DNA of 64,000 bases from Alkalicoccobacillus gibsonii (lineage in GTDB: Bacteria > Bacillota > Bacilli > Bacillales > Bacillaceae_D), in the NCBI RefSeq assembly GCF_016798245.1, contig NZ_JAEUZA010000001.1, positions 294,221 through 358,220 of the forward strand, given 5' to 3'. The notes below the pieces were generated by a model. The model was not told the origin of the DNA. It did no database searches and worked only from the letters and a program-made list of their open reading frames with translations. The position numbers were made by a program, and so were the translations under genes. Of this stretch, positions 17,668-25,345 are shown piece by piece (position 1 is the stretch's first letter; each line of letters opens with the position of its first letter).

Positions 17668-19290
17668 GTGGATGTTCAATCGCTCGTATTTACGTTTCTT
17701 GGAGGCATAGGGATCTTTCTATTTGCTGTAAAGTTTATGGGGGATGGTCTTCAAAAAGCGGCAGGCGACCGTTTGCGGGATTTGTTAGATAAGTTTACAT
17801 CAAATCCATTTATGGGTGTGCTAACTGGTATCATTGTAACAGCAGCCATTCAGAGCAGTACAGGAACAACGGTTCTAACGATTGGCCTTGTAAATGCAGG
17901 GTTCATGACGCTTAGACAAGCGATTGGTGTAATTATGGGTGCCAACATTGGTACAACAACAACAGCATTTATCATTAGTATTAACTTATCCGAGTATGCA
18001 TTGCCAGTCATTGCTTTGGGTGCCTTTATGCTGTTCTTCTTTAAATCACCAAAGATTACCAATATTGGACAAGTTGTATTTGGTATTGGAGCTTTATTTT
18101 ATGGACTAAAATTAATGGGACAAGGATTAGCGCCTTTAAGTGATATGCCAGCATTTGCTGAATGGACTGTGAGATTAAGTGAGAATCCATTGCTTGGAGT
18201 TCTAGTCGGAACTGTCTTAACGGTAATTATTCAAAGTTCATCTGCTGCCATAGGTATCATTCAGCAGCTTTATGCTCAAGGAGCCATTGACCTTACAGCA
18301 GCTTTACCTGTTTTATTTGGAGATAACATTGGTACAACCATTACGGCCGTCATTTCAGCCATTGGTGCAACAGTTGCTGCACGAAGAGCTGCACTAACAC
18401 ACGTAATCTTTAATTTACTTGGTACGGCCATCGTTTTAATTGTATTAAGATTTTTCCAGCAATTTATTGAATATCTTGCTGTCACATTTAACTTGAATCC
18501 AATGATGCAAATAGCAACCGCACATGGTGTCTTTAACGTAGCCAATGTCATCATGCTATTCCCTTTCATTGGTGTGCTTGCTTGGATTGTAACAAAGCTC
18601 ATTCCTGGTGAGGACGCAATTGTAGAATTCAAATCGAAACATCTAGATACTCGTTTTATCGGAAGTTCACCTTCCATCGCTTTGGGACAAGCACAGCAGG
18701 AGGTATTGCGTATGGCGGAATACTCGTACGAAGGACTTGACCAAGCGGCGCAGTATCTTGTATCTGGCGACAAAAAGCAAGCAGAGAAGACCGTTCAATA
18801 TGAACAGGCAATTAATAACTTAGACCGAGAAATTACAGAGTACTTAATCCAAGTATCTTCTCAGTCTTTATCTGACTTAGATTCAAAAAAACACTCTACA
18901 CTTCTAGATTCCATTCGTGATATCGAGCGAATTGGTGATCACATGGAAAACATTGTTGAATTAAAAGACTTCCAGAAATCGAACAAAGTATCGATGTCTG
19001 AAACAGCAATAGCTGACCTAAATGAAATGTTTGAACTGACAAAAGAAACGCTTAAAGCAGCAATTGGCGCACTTGAAGACCATGACGTTGAAAAGGCTAA
19101 AGGCGTACTTGAAAAAGAAGAATTAATAGATAAGATGGAGAGACGTCTTAGAAAGCAGCACATCGCTCGTATGAACGATGGAAGCTGTTCTGGAGGATCT
19201 GGAATCGTATTTGTTGATATCGTAAGTAACCTTGAGCGCATCGGTGATCACAGTGTGAACATTGCTGAAGCTGTAATTGGAGAATATTAA
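17668..19290 (+). CDS. Na+/phosphate symporter with PhoU-like C-terminal domain
   Basis: A 540-residue NptA/YjbB-type transporter. Two homologous membrane repeats carry the signature motifs AAIQSSTGTT (about residue 60) and VIIQSSSAAIG (about residue 190), each followed by GANIGTT or GDNIGTT. A cytoplasmic helical PhoU-like domain spans residues about 345-540 with repeated RIGDH motifs (DIERIGDHMENI and NLERIGDHSVNI). It would import phosphate with Na+. The GTG start at 17668 lies 8 nt after AAGGGATG. A terminator follows, so it is single-gene. Confidence 0.92.
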   Translation: MDVQSLVFTFLGGIGIFLFAVKFMGDGLQKAAGDRLRDLLDKFTSNPFMGVLTGIIVTAAIQSSTGTTVLTIGLVNAGFMTLRQAIGVIMGANIGTTTTAFIISINLSEYALPVIALGAFMLFFFKSPKITNIGQVVFGIGALFYGLKLMGQGLAPLSDMPAFAEWTVRLSENPLLGVLVGTVLTVIIQSSSAAIGIIQQLYAQGAIDLTAALPVLFGDNIGTTITAVISAIGATVAARRAALTHVIFNLLGTAIVLIVLRFFQQFIEYLAVTFNLNPMMQIATAHGVFNVANVIMLFPFIGVLAWIVTKLIPGEDAIVEFKSKHLDTRFIGSSPSIALGQAQQEVLRMAEYSYEGLDQAAQYLVSGDKKQAEKTVQYEQAINNLDREITEYLIQVSSQSLSDLDSKKHSTLLDSIRDIERIGDHMENIVELKDFQKSNKVSMSETAIADLNEMFELTKETLKAAIGALEDHDVEKAKGVLEKEELIDKMERRLRKQHIARMNDGSCSGGSGIVFVDIVSNLERIGDHSVNIAEAVIGEY

Positions 19291-19299
19291 ATTCTCTCT

Positions 19300-19342
19300 G
19301 TGCTGAGTGGGGGATTTCCTCATCTCAGCACTTTTCTTTTTT
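19300..19342 (+). terminator. Terminator after Na+/Pi symporter gene
   Basis: GTGCTGAG (19300-19307) pairs with CTCAGCAC (19324-19331) and is followed by TTTTCTTTTTT. Confidence 0.88.
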
Positions 19343-19438
19343 ATTATGTGCTTGTCCACCAAATACGCATGTGGTAAAGTATTTCTTGCAGGTTTTATTG
19401 CCCGCAATTAAATAAAAAAACTTTTTTCGATAAAAGTA

Positions 19439-19467
19439 TTGCACACTTTAAAATATCGTGATAAGAT
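19439..19467 (+). promoter_or_regulatory. Promoter of the tRNA operon
   Basis: TTGCAC (19439-19444), 17-bp spacer, TAAGAT (19462-19467). The first tRNA starts about 27 bp downstream. Confidence 0.65.
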
Positions 19468-19493
19468 AGTTCTTGTCTTGAGGGACACAATGT

Positions 19494-19568
19494 TCCACAG
19501 TAGCTCAGTGGTAGAGCAATCGGCTGTTAACCGATCGGTCGTAGGTTCGAGTCCTACCTGTGGAGCCA
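19494..19568 (+). tRNA. tRNA-Asn (GTT)
   Basis: Cloverleaf of 75 nt. Acceptor TCCACAG pairs with CTGTGGA; the anticodon loop reads CTGTTAA (GTT), the T arm GTAGG-TTCGAGT-CCTAC. CCA is encoded (19566-19568). First of five tRNAs in the operon. Confidence 0.96.
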
Positions 19569-19574
19569 TAATAT

Positions 19575-19651
19575 GGCGGTGTAGCTCAGCTGGCTAGAGC
19601 GTACGGTTCATACCCGTGAGGTCGGGGGTTCGATCCCCTCCGCCGCTACCA
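19575..19651 (+). tRNA. tRNA-Met (CAT), elongator type
   Basis: Cloverleaf of 77 nt with acceptor GGCGGTG, anticodon loop TTCATAC and T arm GGGGG-TTCGATC-CCCTC; CCA is encoded. The first pair is G-U and there is no unpaired C1, so this is the elongator and not the initiator. Base identity closely follows B. subtilis elongator tRNA-Met. Confidence 0.93.
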
Positions 19652-19683
19652 TAATTACATAAGTTGGATTAGAAGACTGACAT

Positions 19684-19760
19684 GGCGGTTGTGGCGAAGT
19701 GGTTAACGCACCGGATTGTGATTCCGGCATTCGTGGGTTCAATTCCCATCAGCCGCCCCA
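19684..19760 (+). tRNA. tRNA-His (GTG)
   Basis: Cloverleaf with anticodon loop TTGTGAT (GTG). The 5' end carries the additional G(-1) at 19684 facing discriminator C, the histidine identity element. T arm GTGGG-TTCAATT-CCCAT. CCA is encoded at the end. Confidence 0.95.
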
Positions 19761-19764
19761 TCTT

Positions 19765-19838
19765 GGACCCTTAGCTCAGTTGGTTAGAGCACTCGGCTCA
19801 TAACCGATCGGTCGTAGGTTCGAGTCCTACAGGGTCCA
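19765..19838 (+). tRNA. tRNA-Ile2 (CAT anticodon, lysidine-modified)
   Basis: Cloverleaf of 74 nt, acceptor GGACCCT/AGGGTCC, discriminator A, anticodon loop CTCATAA. The CAT anticodon would suggest Met, but the body matches the Bacillus tRNA-Ile2 pattern. In that tRNA, C34 is converted to lysidine by TilS to read AUA. No CCA is encoded: CTC follows the discriminator base. Confidence 0.85.
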
Positions 19839-19865
19839 CTCTTATCCGTACTTATCTTATAACCT

Positions 19866-19955
19866 GGAGGAATACCCAAGTCTGGCTGAAGGGATCGGTC
19901 TTGAAAACCGACAGGCGGGTCAAACCGCGCGGGGGTTCGAATCCCTCTTCCTCCT
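19866..19955 (+). tRNA. tRNA-Ser (TGA)
   Basis: A class II tRNA of 90 nt with a long variable arm, acceptor GGAGGAA/TTCCTCC and anticodon loop CTTGAAA (TGA). The discriminator position is T, followed by TCA, so no CCA is encoded. G73 is usual in bacterial tRNA-Ser, which makes this base unusual. Confidence 0.92.
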
Positions 19956-19964
19956 TCAAAAACG

Positions 19965-20000
19965 AAAAACTCCGAACGCATTGTCGTTCGGAGTTTTTTT
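19965..20000 (+). terminator. Terminator of the tRNA operon
   Basis: ACTCCGAACG (19969-19978) pairs with CGTTCGGAGT (19985-19994) and is followed by T7. The tRNA-Ser end is 10 nt upstream. Confidence 0.92.
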
Positions 20001-20028
20001 GTGCTTTTTGGTGTGAGAGTAGAGTGGA

Positions 20029-20528
20029 ATTAAGAACAAAGAACTTGAAAGCAAGAGCAATTGGACTTTTACCAAGCCCGAAGAGGCCTTAACAAGAAAA
20101 ACGAGCTGCGCACCAAGCCCGGGGCACATTCCACCAAGAAACAGGTGCTGATACCAAGGGAGAAGAAGCTGGTACCAAGCTCGGGTTTCCAATATCAAGA
20201 TCAAACTCCCTAACAGTAAGAAATATTTGGGGAGAGCAAGAAAAATCTCATCTTAAGCAAGAACCTTAGCTCCGGCAAAGGGAGAGTGATGGATACCAAG
20301 AACAAAGAGCGTGCAATTAAGAACAATTAAACCTTTAACAAGTATGGAGGAGCCTTAGCAAGAAAAACGAGCTGCGCACCAAGCCCGGAGCATATTCCAC
20401 CAAGAATAAGGCGCTGATAGCAAGGAGAAAGAACTTAATATTAAGCACGCCCCTTAAACATTAAGAAAAAAACTTCTGACACCAAGAACATTAAGAGCCA
20501 AACCAAAAAGTATCTCACGTCAACCAAG
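20029..20528. repeat. Helically phased degenerate array of 25 ANCAAG-type motifs, non-coding
   Basis: The anchor's last base falls at 20034, 20055, 20076, 20096, 20117, 20138, 20158, 20179, 20199, 20220, 20240, 20261, 20280, 20300, 20321, 20342, 20362, 20383, 20404, 20424, 20445, 20465, 20486, 20507 and 20528. Spacing is 19-21 bp, mean 20.6. Eighteen of 25 anchors end in CAAG, four in TTAAG; the rest are GTAAG, CAAAG and CCAAA. Unit interiors differ, except that units ending at 20117, 20138 and 20158 are nearly repeated at 20383, 20404 and 20424. The first 12 anchors map onto anchors 14-25 with an offset of 266-267 bp, so a 13-unit block was once duplicated. No frame is open, since unit length is not a multiple of three. 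On the minus strand the motif reads CTTGGT or CTTGCT. Function is unknown. Confidence 0.9.
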
Positions 20529-20573
20529 AACATCACTCTCACACTCATTACAAATGAATCCAAATCAAATGAA

Positions 20574-20705
20574 TTCCACGTTTAGTCCTCAAATACATGT
20601 GGAAACTATATCTTTAGAACTCGTTTGAGGCAGAGTCGTTTCATTTGCATATATCATTCTTATTTGATAACTTAAAATGGAAGACTTAAGAAACATTTAT
20701 GTTTC
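20574..20705 (+). promoter_or_regulatory. Inverted repeats in the sodA upstream region
   Basis: Two interlocking repeats occur: TTCCAC (20574-20579) with GTGGAA (20599-20604), and CCTCAAA (20587-20593) with TTTGAGG (20624-20630). Nested in this order they could form a pseudoknot if transcribed. Further down, GAAACAT (20690-20696) and ATGTTTC (20699-20705) form a compact palindrome 43 bp before the sodA start. I could not identify a confident promoter here. Rest of 20529-20748: AT-rich, nothing else seen. Confidence 0.4.
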
Positions 20706-20748
20706 AAAAGTTCTAACACTAGGTACTCATTCAAGGAGGAGAATTAAC

Positions 20749-21357
20749 ATGGCATATGAATTACCACAATTACCTTACGCAGCAAACGCACTTGAACCTC
20801 ACATCGATGAGCAAACAATGAACATTCACCACGACAAGCACCACAATACTTATGTAACAAAGCTAAACGCAGCTCTTGAAGGTCATTCTGATCTTGCAAG
20901 CAAATCAGTGGACGAGCTAATCAGCGATCTTGATGCTCTACCTGAATCTGTTCGTACAGCAGTACGTAACAATGGTGGCGGACACGCTAACCACACATTC
21001 TTCTGGGAGCTTCTAACTCCAGGCGGAAGCACAGCTCCAACTGGTGAGCTTGCTGACAAAATTACTGAGGAATTTGGCAGCTTTGACAAGTTCAAAGAAG
21101 AGTTTGCTAATGCAGCAGCTAACCGTTTCGGATCAGGCTGGGCTTGGCTAATCGTTGACGGTGGCAAGCTTGCTATTACAAGCACACCAAACCAAGATAC
21201 TCCTGTAATGGAAGGGAAGTCTCCTGTTATCGGACTAGATGTTTGGGAGCACGCTTACTACTTAAATTATCAAAACCGTCGTCCTGACTACATCAACGCT
21301 TTCTGGAATGTAGTAAACTGGGATGTTGCTGCGAAGAACTACGAAGCAGCGAAATAA
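20749..21357 (+). CDS. sodA: Superoxide dismutase (Mn/Fe)
   Basis: A 202-residue Mn/Fe-type SOD. Metal ligands are visible: His27 in [12 protein letters not shown], His in [10 protein letters not shown] (about residue 82), and Asp/His in [13 protein letters not shown] (about residues 164-168). It converts superoxide to H2O2 and O2 in the cytoplasm. Upstream in-frame codons exist from 20677, but AAGGAGGAG directly before the ATG at 20749 and the conserved [10 protein letters not shown] start fix the beginning. Codon use is strongly biased, consistent with high expression. The metal is likely Mn, by analogy to B. subtilis SodA. Confidence 0.97.
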   Translation: MAYELPQLPYAANALEPHIDEQTMNIHHDKHHNTYVTKLNAALEGHSDLASKSVDELISDLDALPESVRTAVRNNGGGHANHTFFWELLTPGGSTAPTGELADKITEEFGSFDKFKEEFANAAANRFGSGWAWLIVDGGKLAITSTPNQDTPVMEGKSPVIGLDVWEHAYYLNYQNRRPDYINAFWNVVNWDVAAKNYEAAK

Positions 21358-21365
21358 GTTTTTTA

Positions 21366-21399
21366 GACCACCGCACACCCTTTGTGCGGTGGTTTTTTC
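21366..21399 (+). terminator. sodA terminator
   Basis: ACCACCGCAC (21367-21376) pairs with GTGCGGTGGT (21384-21393), then T5C. Confidence 0.93.
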
Positions 21400-21466
21400 A
21401 TGACAAGAGAAACTTACTGCATAACCCGAACCGAGAGTGACAAACTATCTCGGAGGGGGTGACTTC

Positions 21467-22759
21467 ATGCAGAGAAAAACCCTGAATCGTTTTATTGGTC
21501 AGATTGATCTTACACGGGACCTCGTCATGCTTCTGATCATTGGTGGACTGTATGCATTAAGCATTGCGCTCTCAAATACATTTGTGAACGTATACCTTTG
21601 GAAGCAGTCAGGTGAATTTCTCCATTTAGCTTTGTATAATTTAGCAGCAGTTATTTGCCAGCCAATCGCTTTTTACTTGGCGGGACGATTATCCAAAAAA
21701 ATAGATCGTGTGTACGTTCTTCGAATTGGAGTGGCTGTACTGTCACTGTTCTATTTTTCTGTTCTCTTTATTGGAGGCGGGTCAATTCCGGCCATTTTAC
21801 TTCTTGGTGCACTTGTTGGATTTGGACTTGGATGTTATTGGCTTGCATTTAATGTATTAACATTTGAAGTGACAGAGCCTGAAACAAGGGATTTCTTTAA
21901 TGGGTTCTTAGGATTACTCACTTCATTTGCTGGAATGATTGGCCCGCTTTCCGCTGGTGTGATCATTACTGCAATGAACAAAACGACGGGGTACCACGTG
22001 ATTTTTAGTATTTCCTTATTTATTTTTATTGTGGCTGTTTTTTTAAGTATGTCCTTAAAAAAACGTCATGCAAAAGGCCAGTTTAATGTTGGGCGTATCT
22101 TAAAAGAAAAGAAGCTCAACCATGCATGGGGCCGAATCCTGTATGCTCATTTTTTTCAAGGGTTACGGGAAGGAACGTTTGTATTTGTCATTGTGGTTTG
22201 GGTATATACCGTAACAAGTAGCGAACTGGCGCTTGGTACGTACGGTTTAGTGACATCAGCCACTCAATTAGTGGTGTACTACGCTGCGGGTCGATTGATT
22301 AAAGAAAAGCTTAGAAAAAAAGCGATTTTGCTGGGTGGTTTACTTTTATACGGAGCGATCTTTTTAATCCTGTTTAATGTGACGTTTCCAAAATTGATTA
22401 CGTACGGAATCATCATTTCAATCGCTTATCCAATCCTGCTCGTTCCTTATGTGTCCCTAACATATGATGTGATAGGGAAAGCATGGAAGGCAGCAGACAT
22501 GCGTGTTGAATACATGGTAGTACGTGAGCTTTATTTAAATTGTGGCAGGATCGTATCGGTTCTTGCGTTTATTGCGGCTATCTCCTTTTTCCCTGAAGCT
22601 AAATCGATTCCTGTTCTATTACTAATATTAGGCGCAGGACATGCATGTATTTATTGGTTTGTTCGAACCATCTCGTTCTCAAATCAGCCTTTAAAACCTG
22701 CACCTGGGCTAACCCCGCAAACAGAAGAAGAAGGGGGTACAGGAGGATCAAATGCTTAA
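21467..22759 (+). CDS. yqgE: MFS transporter YqgE
   Basis: A 430-residue permease with about 12 hydrophobic segments. It matches YqgE by size and position between sodA and pbpA. The N-terminal MQRKTLNRFIGQIDLTRDL is followed by a loop GRLSKKIDRVYVL in the motif A position. A central basic loop (KKRHAKGQFNV) separates the two halves, and the tail is Pro/Gly/Glu-rich. Substrate is unknown. A GTG at 21437 is in frame, but CGGAGGGGG precedes the ATG at 21467 and decides the start. Confidence 0.85.
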   Translation: MQRKTLNRFIGQIDLTRDLVMLLIIGGLYALSIALSNTFVNVYLWKQSGEFLHLALYNLAAVICQPIAFYLAGRLSKKIDRVYVLRIGVAVLSLFYFSVLFIGGGSIPAILLLGALVGFGLGCYWLAFNVLTFEVTEPETRDFFNGFLGLLTSFAGMIGPLSAGVIITAMNKTTGYHVIFSISLFIFIVAVFLSMSLKKRHAKGQFNVGRILKEKKLNHAWGRILYAHFFQGLREGTFVFVIVVWVYTVTSSELALGTYGLVTSATQLVVYYAAGRLIKEKLRKKAILLGGLLLYGAIFLILFNVTFPKLITYGIIISIAYPILLVPYVSLTYDVIGKAWKAADMRVEYMVVRELYLNCGRIVSVLAFIAAISFFPEAKSIPVLLLILGAGHACIYWFVRTISFSNQPLKPAPGLTPQTEEEGGTGGSNA

Positions 22760-22778
22760 GTAGGAACTAAGAACTTCC

Positions 22779-22807
22779 TTTAACACCAAGTCTGAGTATG
22801 TTATAAT
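22779..22807 (+). promoter_or_regulatory. Promoter of the probable 6S RNA gene
   Basis: TTTAAC (22779-22784), 17-bp spacer, TATAAT (22802-22807). The predicted start at about 22814 coincides with the first base of the RNA's closing stem. Confidence 0.7.
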
Positions 22808-22813
22808 TAATCT

Positions 22814-22995
22814 ATTCACCTGCCATGTCCGTGAGCTTCATTTTTGTTTTGAACCTTAATCAAGAAAAGGGAGCCTCAAATTGATCTTTGGACAGTATGC
22901 CATTTATTGGACACTGAAATAAGCTCTGCGGGCACCCACCTGCTAAAAGTAGGTTCTTGAACGATGGGAGTAACGGCATTACGCGGGGAATTACT
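22814..22995 (+). ncRNA. ssrS: Probable 6S RNA
   Basis: About 180 nt with no ORF. The 5' and 3' ends close a long stem: ATTC-A-CCTGC (22814-22823) pairs with GCGGG-GAAT (22983-22991). Then ATGTCCGT (about 22825-22832) pairs with ACGGCAT (about 22973-22979) through a one-base bulge. The terminal hairpin is ACCTGC/GTAGGT (about 22938-22954), next to GGGCACCC. The element pair AUGUYCG near the 5' end and GGCAU near the 3' end resembles 6S RNA of other bacteria, which sequesters sigma-A RNA polymerase. Size and stem-bubble-stem layout fit. A covariance search was not possible, so family assignment is tentative. Confidence 0.68.
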
Positions 22996-23026
22996 TTATA
23001 TGATTGTGACTAACTTGTGAACGCAG

Positions 23027-23048
23027 AGACACCCTAACCGAGGTGTCT
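23027..23048 (+). terminator. Hairpin between 6S-like RNA and pbpA
   Basis: AGACACC (23027-23033) pairs with GGTGTCT (23042-23048), 8-nt loop. There is no clear T run after it, so it may be a 3'-processing or 5'-leader element of pbpA, not an efficient terminator. Confidence 0.45.
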
Positions 23049-23094
23049 ATTGGTGTGTATACATAGAAATTTGTTTCTAAAAAGGAGAGGTACG

Positions 23095-25203
23095 ATGGGG
23101 AAAAAGAATAAAAAGCGTAAACACGTTCCAGTTCGTTTAAACGTTCTGTTTATCATTGTCTTTCTACTATTCTCAGCCTTAATTCTTCGTCTGGGAGTTG
23201 TTCAAATTGTCCAAGGGGAAGAGTATGAAAAGGAATTAACACAAACTGCAAATCAAACCGCTCGAATTGATGCACCACGTGGAGTAATGTATGACAGATT
23301 CGGCCATACAGTAGTTGATAACGAGATGGAGCTGTCTGTTACATATACGAACCCAAGTGAACAATCATCAACAAAGAAAACAGAAGAAATGCTTCGAATC
23401 GCAAATGAGCTAGTAAAAATGATTGATGTTGATACAGAAAAAGTTACAGAACGAGATAAAAAAGATTATTGGTATGAAACGACACCCGCTGAAGAAAGAA
23501 AAGAATTACTTAAGAACGTTGAAGGCGATCTAAGTGGTGCGGAAGAATACCAAGCGATTATTGATCAAATTACGGATGAACAAATTAATTATAGTGACGA
23601 CGAATTAAAGGTCATTGCGATCTACCGTGAAATGACCCGAGGCTATGCAGGATCCCCTCAACGTATTAAGCGTGCAATAAGTGAAGAAGAGGCACATAAA
23701 GTGTCTGAACACCTGGATAAGCTTCCAGGGGTGGAAATATTACGTGATTCTCGTCGAAGCTATACCTACGGTGATACATTTAGAAGTATCTTAGGAAACA
23801 CAAGTACTATACCAGCGGAGAGTATCGATGCATACTTAGCGAAGGGATACGATCGTTCAGATCTAATTGGTAGAAGTTTTTTAGAGGCACAATATGAAGA
23901 TGTATTAAGAGGGCAAAAAGCAGAAATTAATCGCAGTTCAACTCGTAATGGCTCTCAAACAGAAAATACAGTGAACGAAAAGCAAGGAAGTCGCGGAAAT
24001 GATTTAATGTTAACAATTGATATGGAAATGCAGCAGAAACTAAGCGAAACGCTTGAAACAGCAGTTAAGTCTAATTTTGGAGCTTTTCTAAAGAATCGAG
24101 AAGCGTATGCTGTTATGATGAATCCTCAAACCGGAGAGATTATTTCTATGGCTGGGTACAAAGATGACCCGAATAATCCAGATGCTTCAAATATTAATGA
24201 TACAGGTGTATTAAACGCTCAGTTCGAAATGGGTTCATCTGTTAAAGCTGCATCAGTTTTGACAGGTTTTCAGACTGGAGTAATGACACCAAGTTCTGTT
24301 ATTAATGATAGAACATTAAATGTAAAAGGAACACCACCTAAAAAGTCTGTAAGTGCCATGGGACCAGTAAACTATTTATCAGCACTTGAAAGATCATCAA
24401 ACGTATACATGTTTTACATTGCAATGAGACTCGCAAACCACGAGTATCAAGAGAATGCACCTTTTCGAAGTATCTCAGACATTCAAGATGGATATGAGAA
24501 AGCTCGTTACAATTTTAATCAATTTGGTTTAGGAGTAGATCCAGGTATTGATTTACCGAGTGTAGCAACTGGATATGTAGGGGATAACACAAATGGTGGT
24601 AACCTAATGGATTTCTTTATTGGGCAATACGATACCTATACTCCTTTACAAATGGCTCAATATATCTCAACAGTCGCAAATGATGGTGCAAGGATGAAGC
24701 CACACTTAGTTTCCGAAATCCGTGAGCCATCTACTAGTGGTGAAGAAGGTTCCATTGTAACTCAATTTAAACCTGAAGTTTTAAATCAAGTAGATGTAAG
24801 TAGAGAAGAGATTCAGTTGGTTAAGAATGGATTAGAAAGAGTTGTTTATGGTTCTAATGGAACTGCATCCAGAATGAGACAAGGAAGAGATGGCGTTGAG
24901 AAAGTAAACTTTAACGATCAATTCCCTGATATGGCTGCTAAAACTGGAACGGCACAGGTAAGCATTTATTCAACAAATGATGGAAATAACCAAACGCTTG
25001 TTGGCTATATGCCTGCTGACAACCCTCAGGTTGCATTTACAGTGGTAGTTCCAGGGATCTCTAAATCTTATAAAACAAATGTTGCTCAACAAATCGGTTC
25101 AAAAATGCTTAATGCTTACATCGATATCAACGAAAACCGTGAAGGACCTGAAGACGTAGATACAGTCTTAGAAGACGTTGACACAGATCCTGAAGTAGAA
25201 TAA
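23095..25203 (+). CDS. pbpA: Class B penicillin-binding protein 2A
   Basis: A 702-residue transpeptidase with a basic N-terminus and one membrane anchor (residues about 15-35). A PBP dimerisation domain contains APRGVMYDRFG and VTERDKKDYW. The catalytic domain carries SSVK (SXXK nucleophile) near residue 382, SSN (SXN) near residue 439 and KTGTAQ (KTG) near residue 620. B. subtilis PbpA makes the lateral wall, redundantly with PbpH. Codons upstream of 23095 are in frame, but AAAAGGAGAGG precedes this ATG. The C-terminal tail is acidic. Confidence 0.94.
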   Translation: MGKKNKKRKHVPVRLNVLFIIVFLLFSALILRLGVVQIVQGEEYEKELTQTANQTARIDAPRGVMYDRFGHTVVDNEMELSVTYTNPSEQSSTKKTEEMLRIANELVKMIDVDTEKVTERDKKDYWYETTPAEERKELLKNVEGDLSGAEEYQAIIDQITDEQINYSDDELKVIAIYREMTRGYAGSPQRIKRAISEEEAHKVSEHLDKLPGVEILRDSRRSYTYGDTFRSILGNTSTIPAESIDAYLAKGYDRSDLIGRSFLEAQYEDVLRGQKAEINRSSTRNGSQTENTVNEKQGSRGNDLMLTIDMEMQQKLSETLETAVKSNFGAFLKNREAYAVMMNPQTGEIISMAGYKDDPNNPDASNINDTGVLNAQFEMGSSVKAASVLTGFQTGVMTPSSVINDRTLNVKGTPPKKSVSAMGPVNYLSALERSSNVYMFYIAMRLANHEYQENAPFRSISDIQDGYEKARYNFNQFGLGVDPGIDLPSVATGYVGDNTNGGNLMDFFIGQYDTYTPLQMAQYISTVANDGARMKPHLVSEIREPSTSGEEGSIVTQFKPEVLNQVDVSREEIQLVKNGLERVVYGSNGTASRMRQGRDGVEKVNFNDQFPDMAAKTGTAQVSIYSTNDGNNQTLVGYMPADNPQVAFTVVVPGISKSYKTNVAQQIGSKMLNAYIDINENREGPEDVDTVLEDVDTDPEVE

Positions 25204-25220
25204 TAGCTTAAATGATTTTT

Positions 25221-25253
25221 AAGAAGCAGACACCTCGTCTGCTTCTTTTTTTC
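25221..25253 (+). terminator. pbpA terminator
   Basis: AGAAGCAGAC (25222-25231) pairs with GTCTGCTTCT (25237-25246), followed by T7. Confidence 0.92.
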
Positions 25254-25345
25254 TATCTTTTTCCTGGCGTTAATAACTTTTATGGTTTTTATCGGCGTAA
25301 ATTGTAATTCGGTTATGAAATCGGTTACAGTGATACAAAGATAAA

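Noticed and set aside
18276-18773. Minus-strand 165-codon frame in the Na+/Pi symporter gene
   Set aside because: It is antisense to a well-conserved transporter and lacks a ribosome-binding site and family similarity.
19765-19838. Second tRNA-Met (CAT anticodon)
   Set aside because: Acceptor and arm sequences match the Bacillus tRNA-Ile2 pattern, in which CAT is modified to lysidine; the elongator Met tRNA is at 19575-19651.
19784-19981. Minus-strand frame across tRNA-Ile2 and tRNA-Ser
   Set aside because: It is the complement of two tRNA genes.
19956-20204. Minus-strand 82-codon frame across the tRNA terminator and the array
   Set aside because: It runs through the terminator hairpin and tRNA-Ser 3' region, has no ribosome-binding site and no recognisable protein features; the array periodicity is not codon-based.
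20029-20528. CRISPR array
   Set aside because: The recurring element is only 5-6 bp and degenerate; no identical repeats with unique spacers occur at a CRISPR-like period, and no cas gene is in the window.
22751-22790. Second small copy of the phased CAAG array
   Set aside because: Only three AAG-ending words at 11- and 19-bp spacing; this can be chance.
22760-23094. tmRNA, RNase P RNA or SRP RNA
   Set aside because: The region is too short and lacks their signatures; the end-to-end closing stem fits 6S RNA better.
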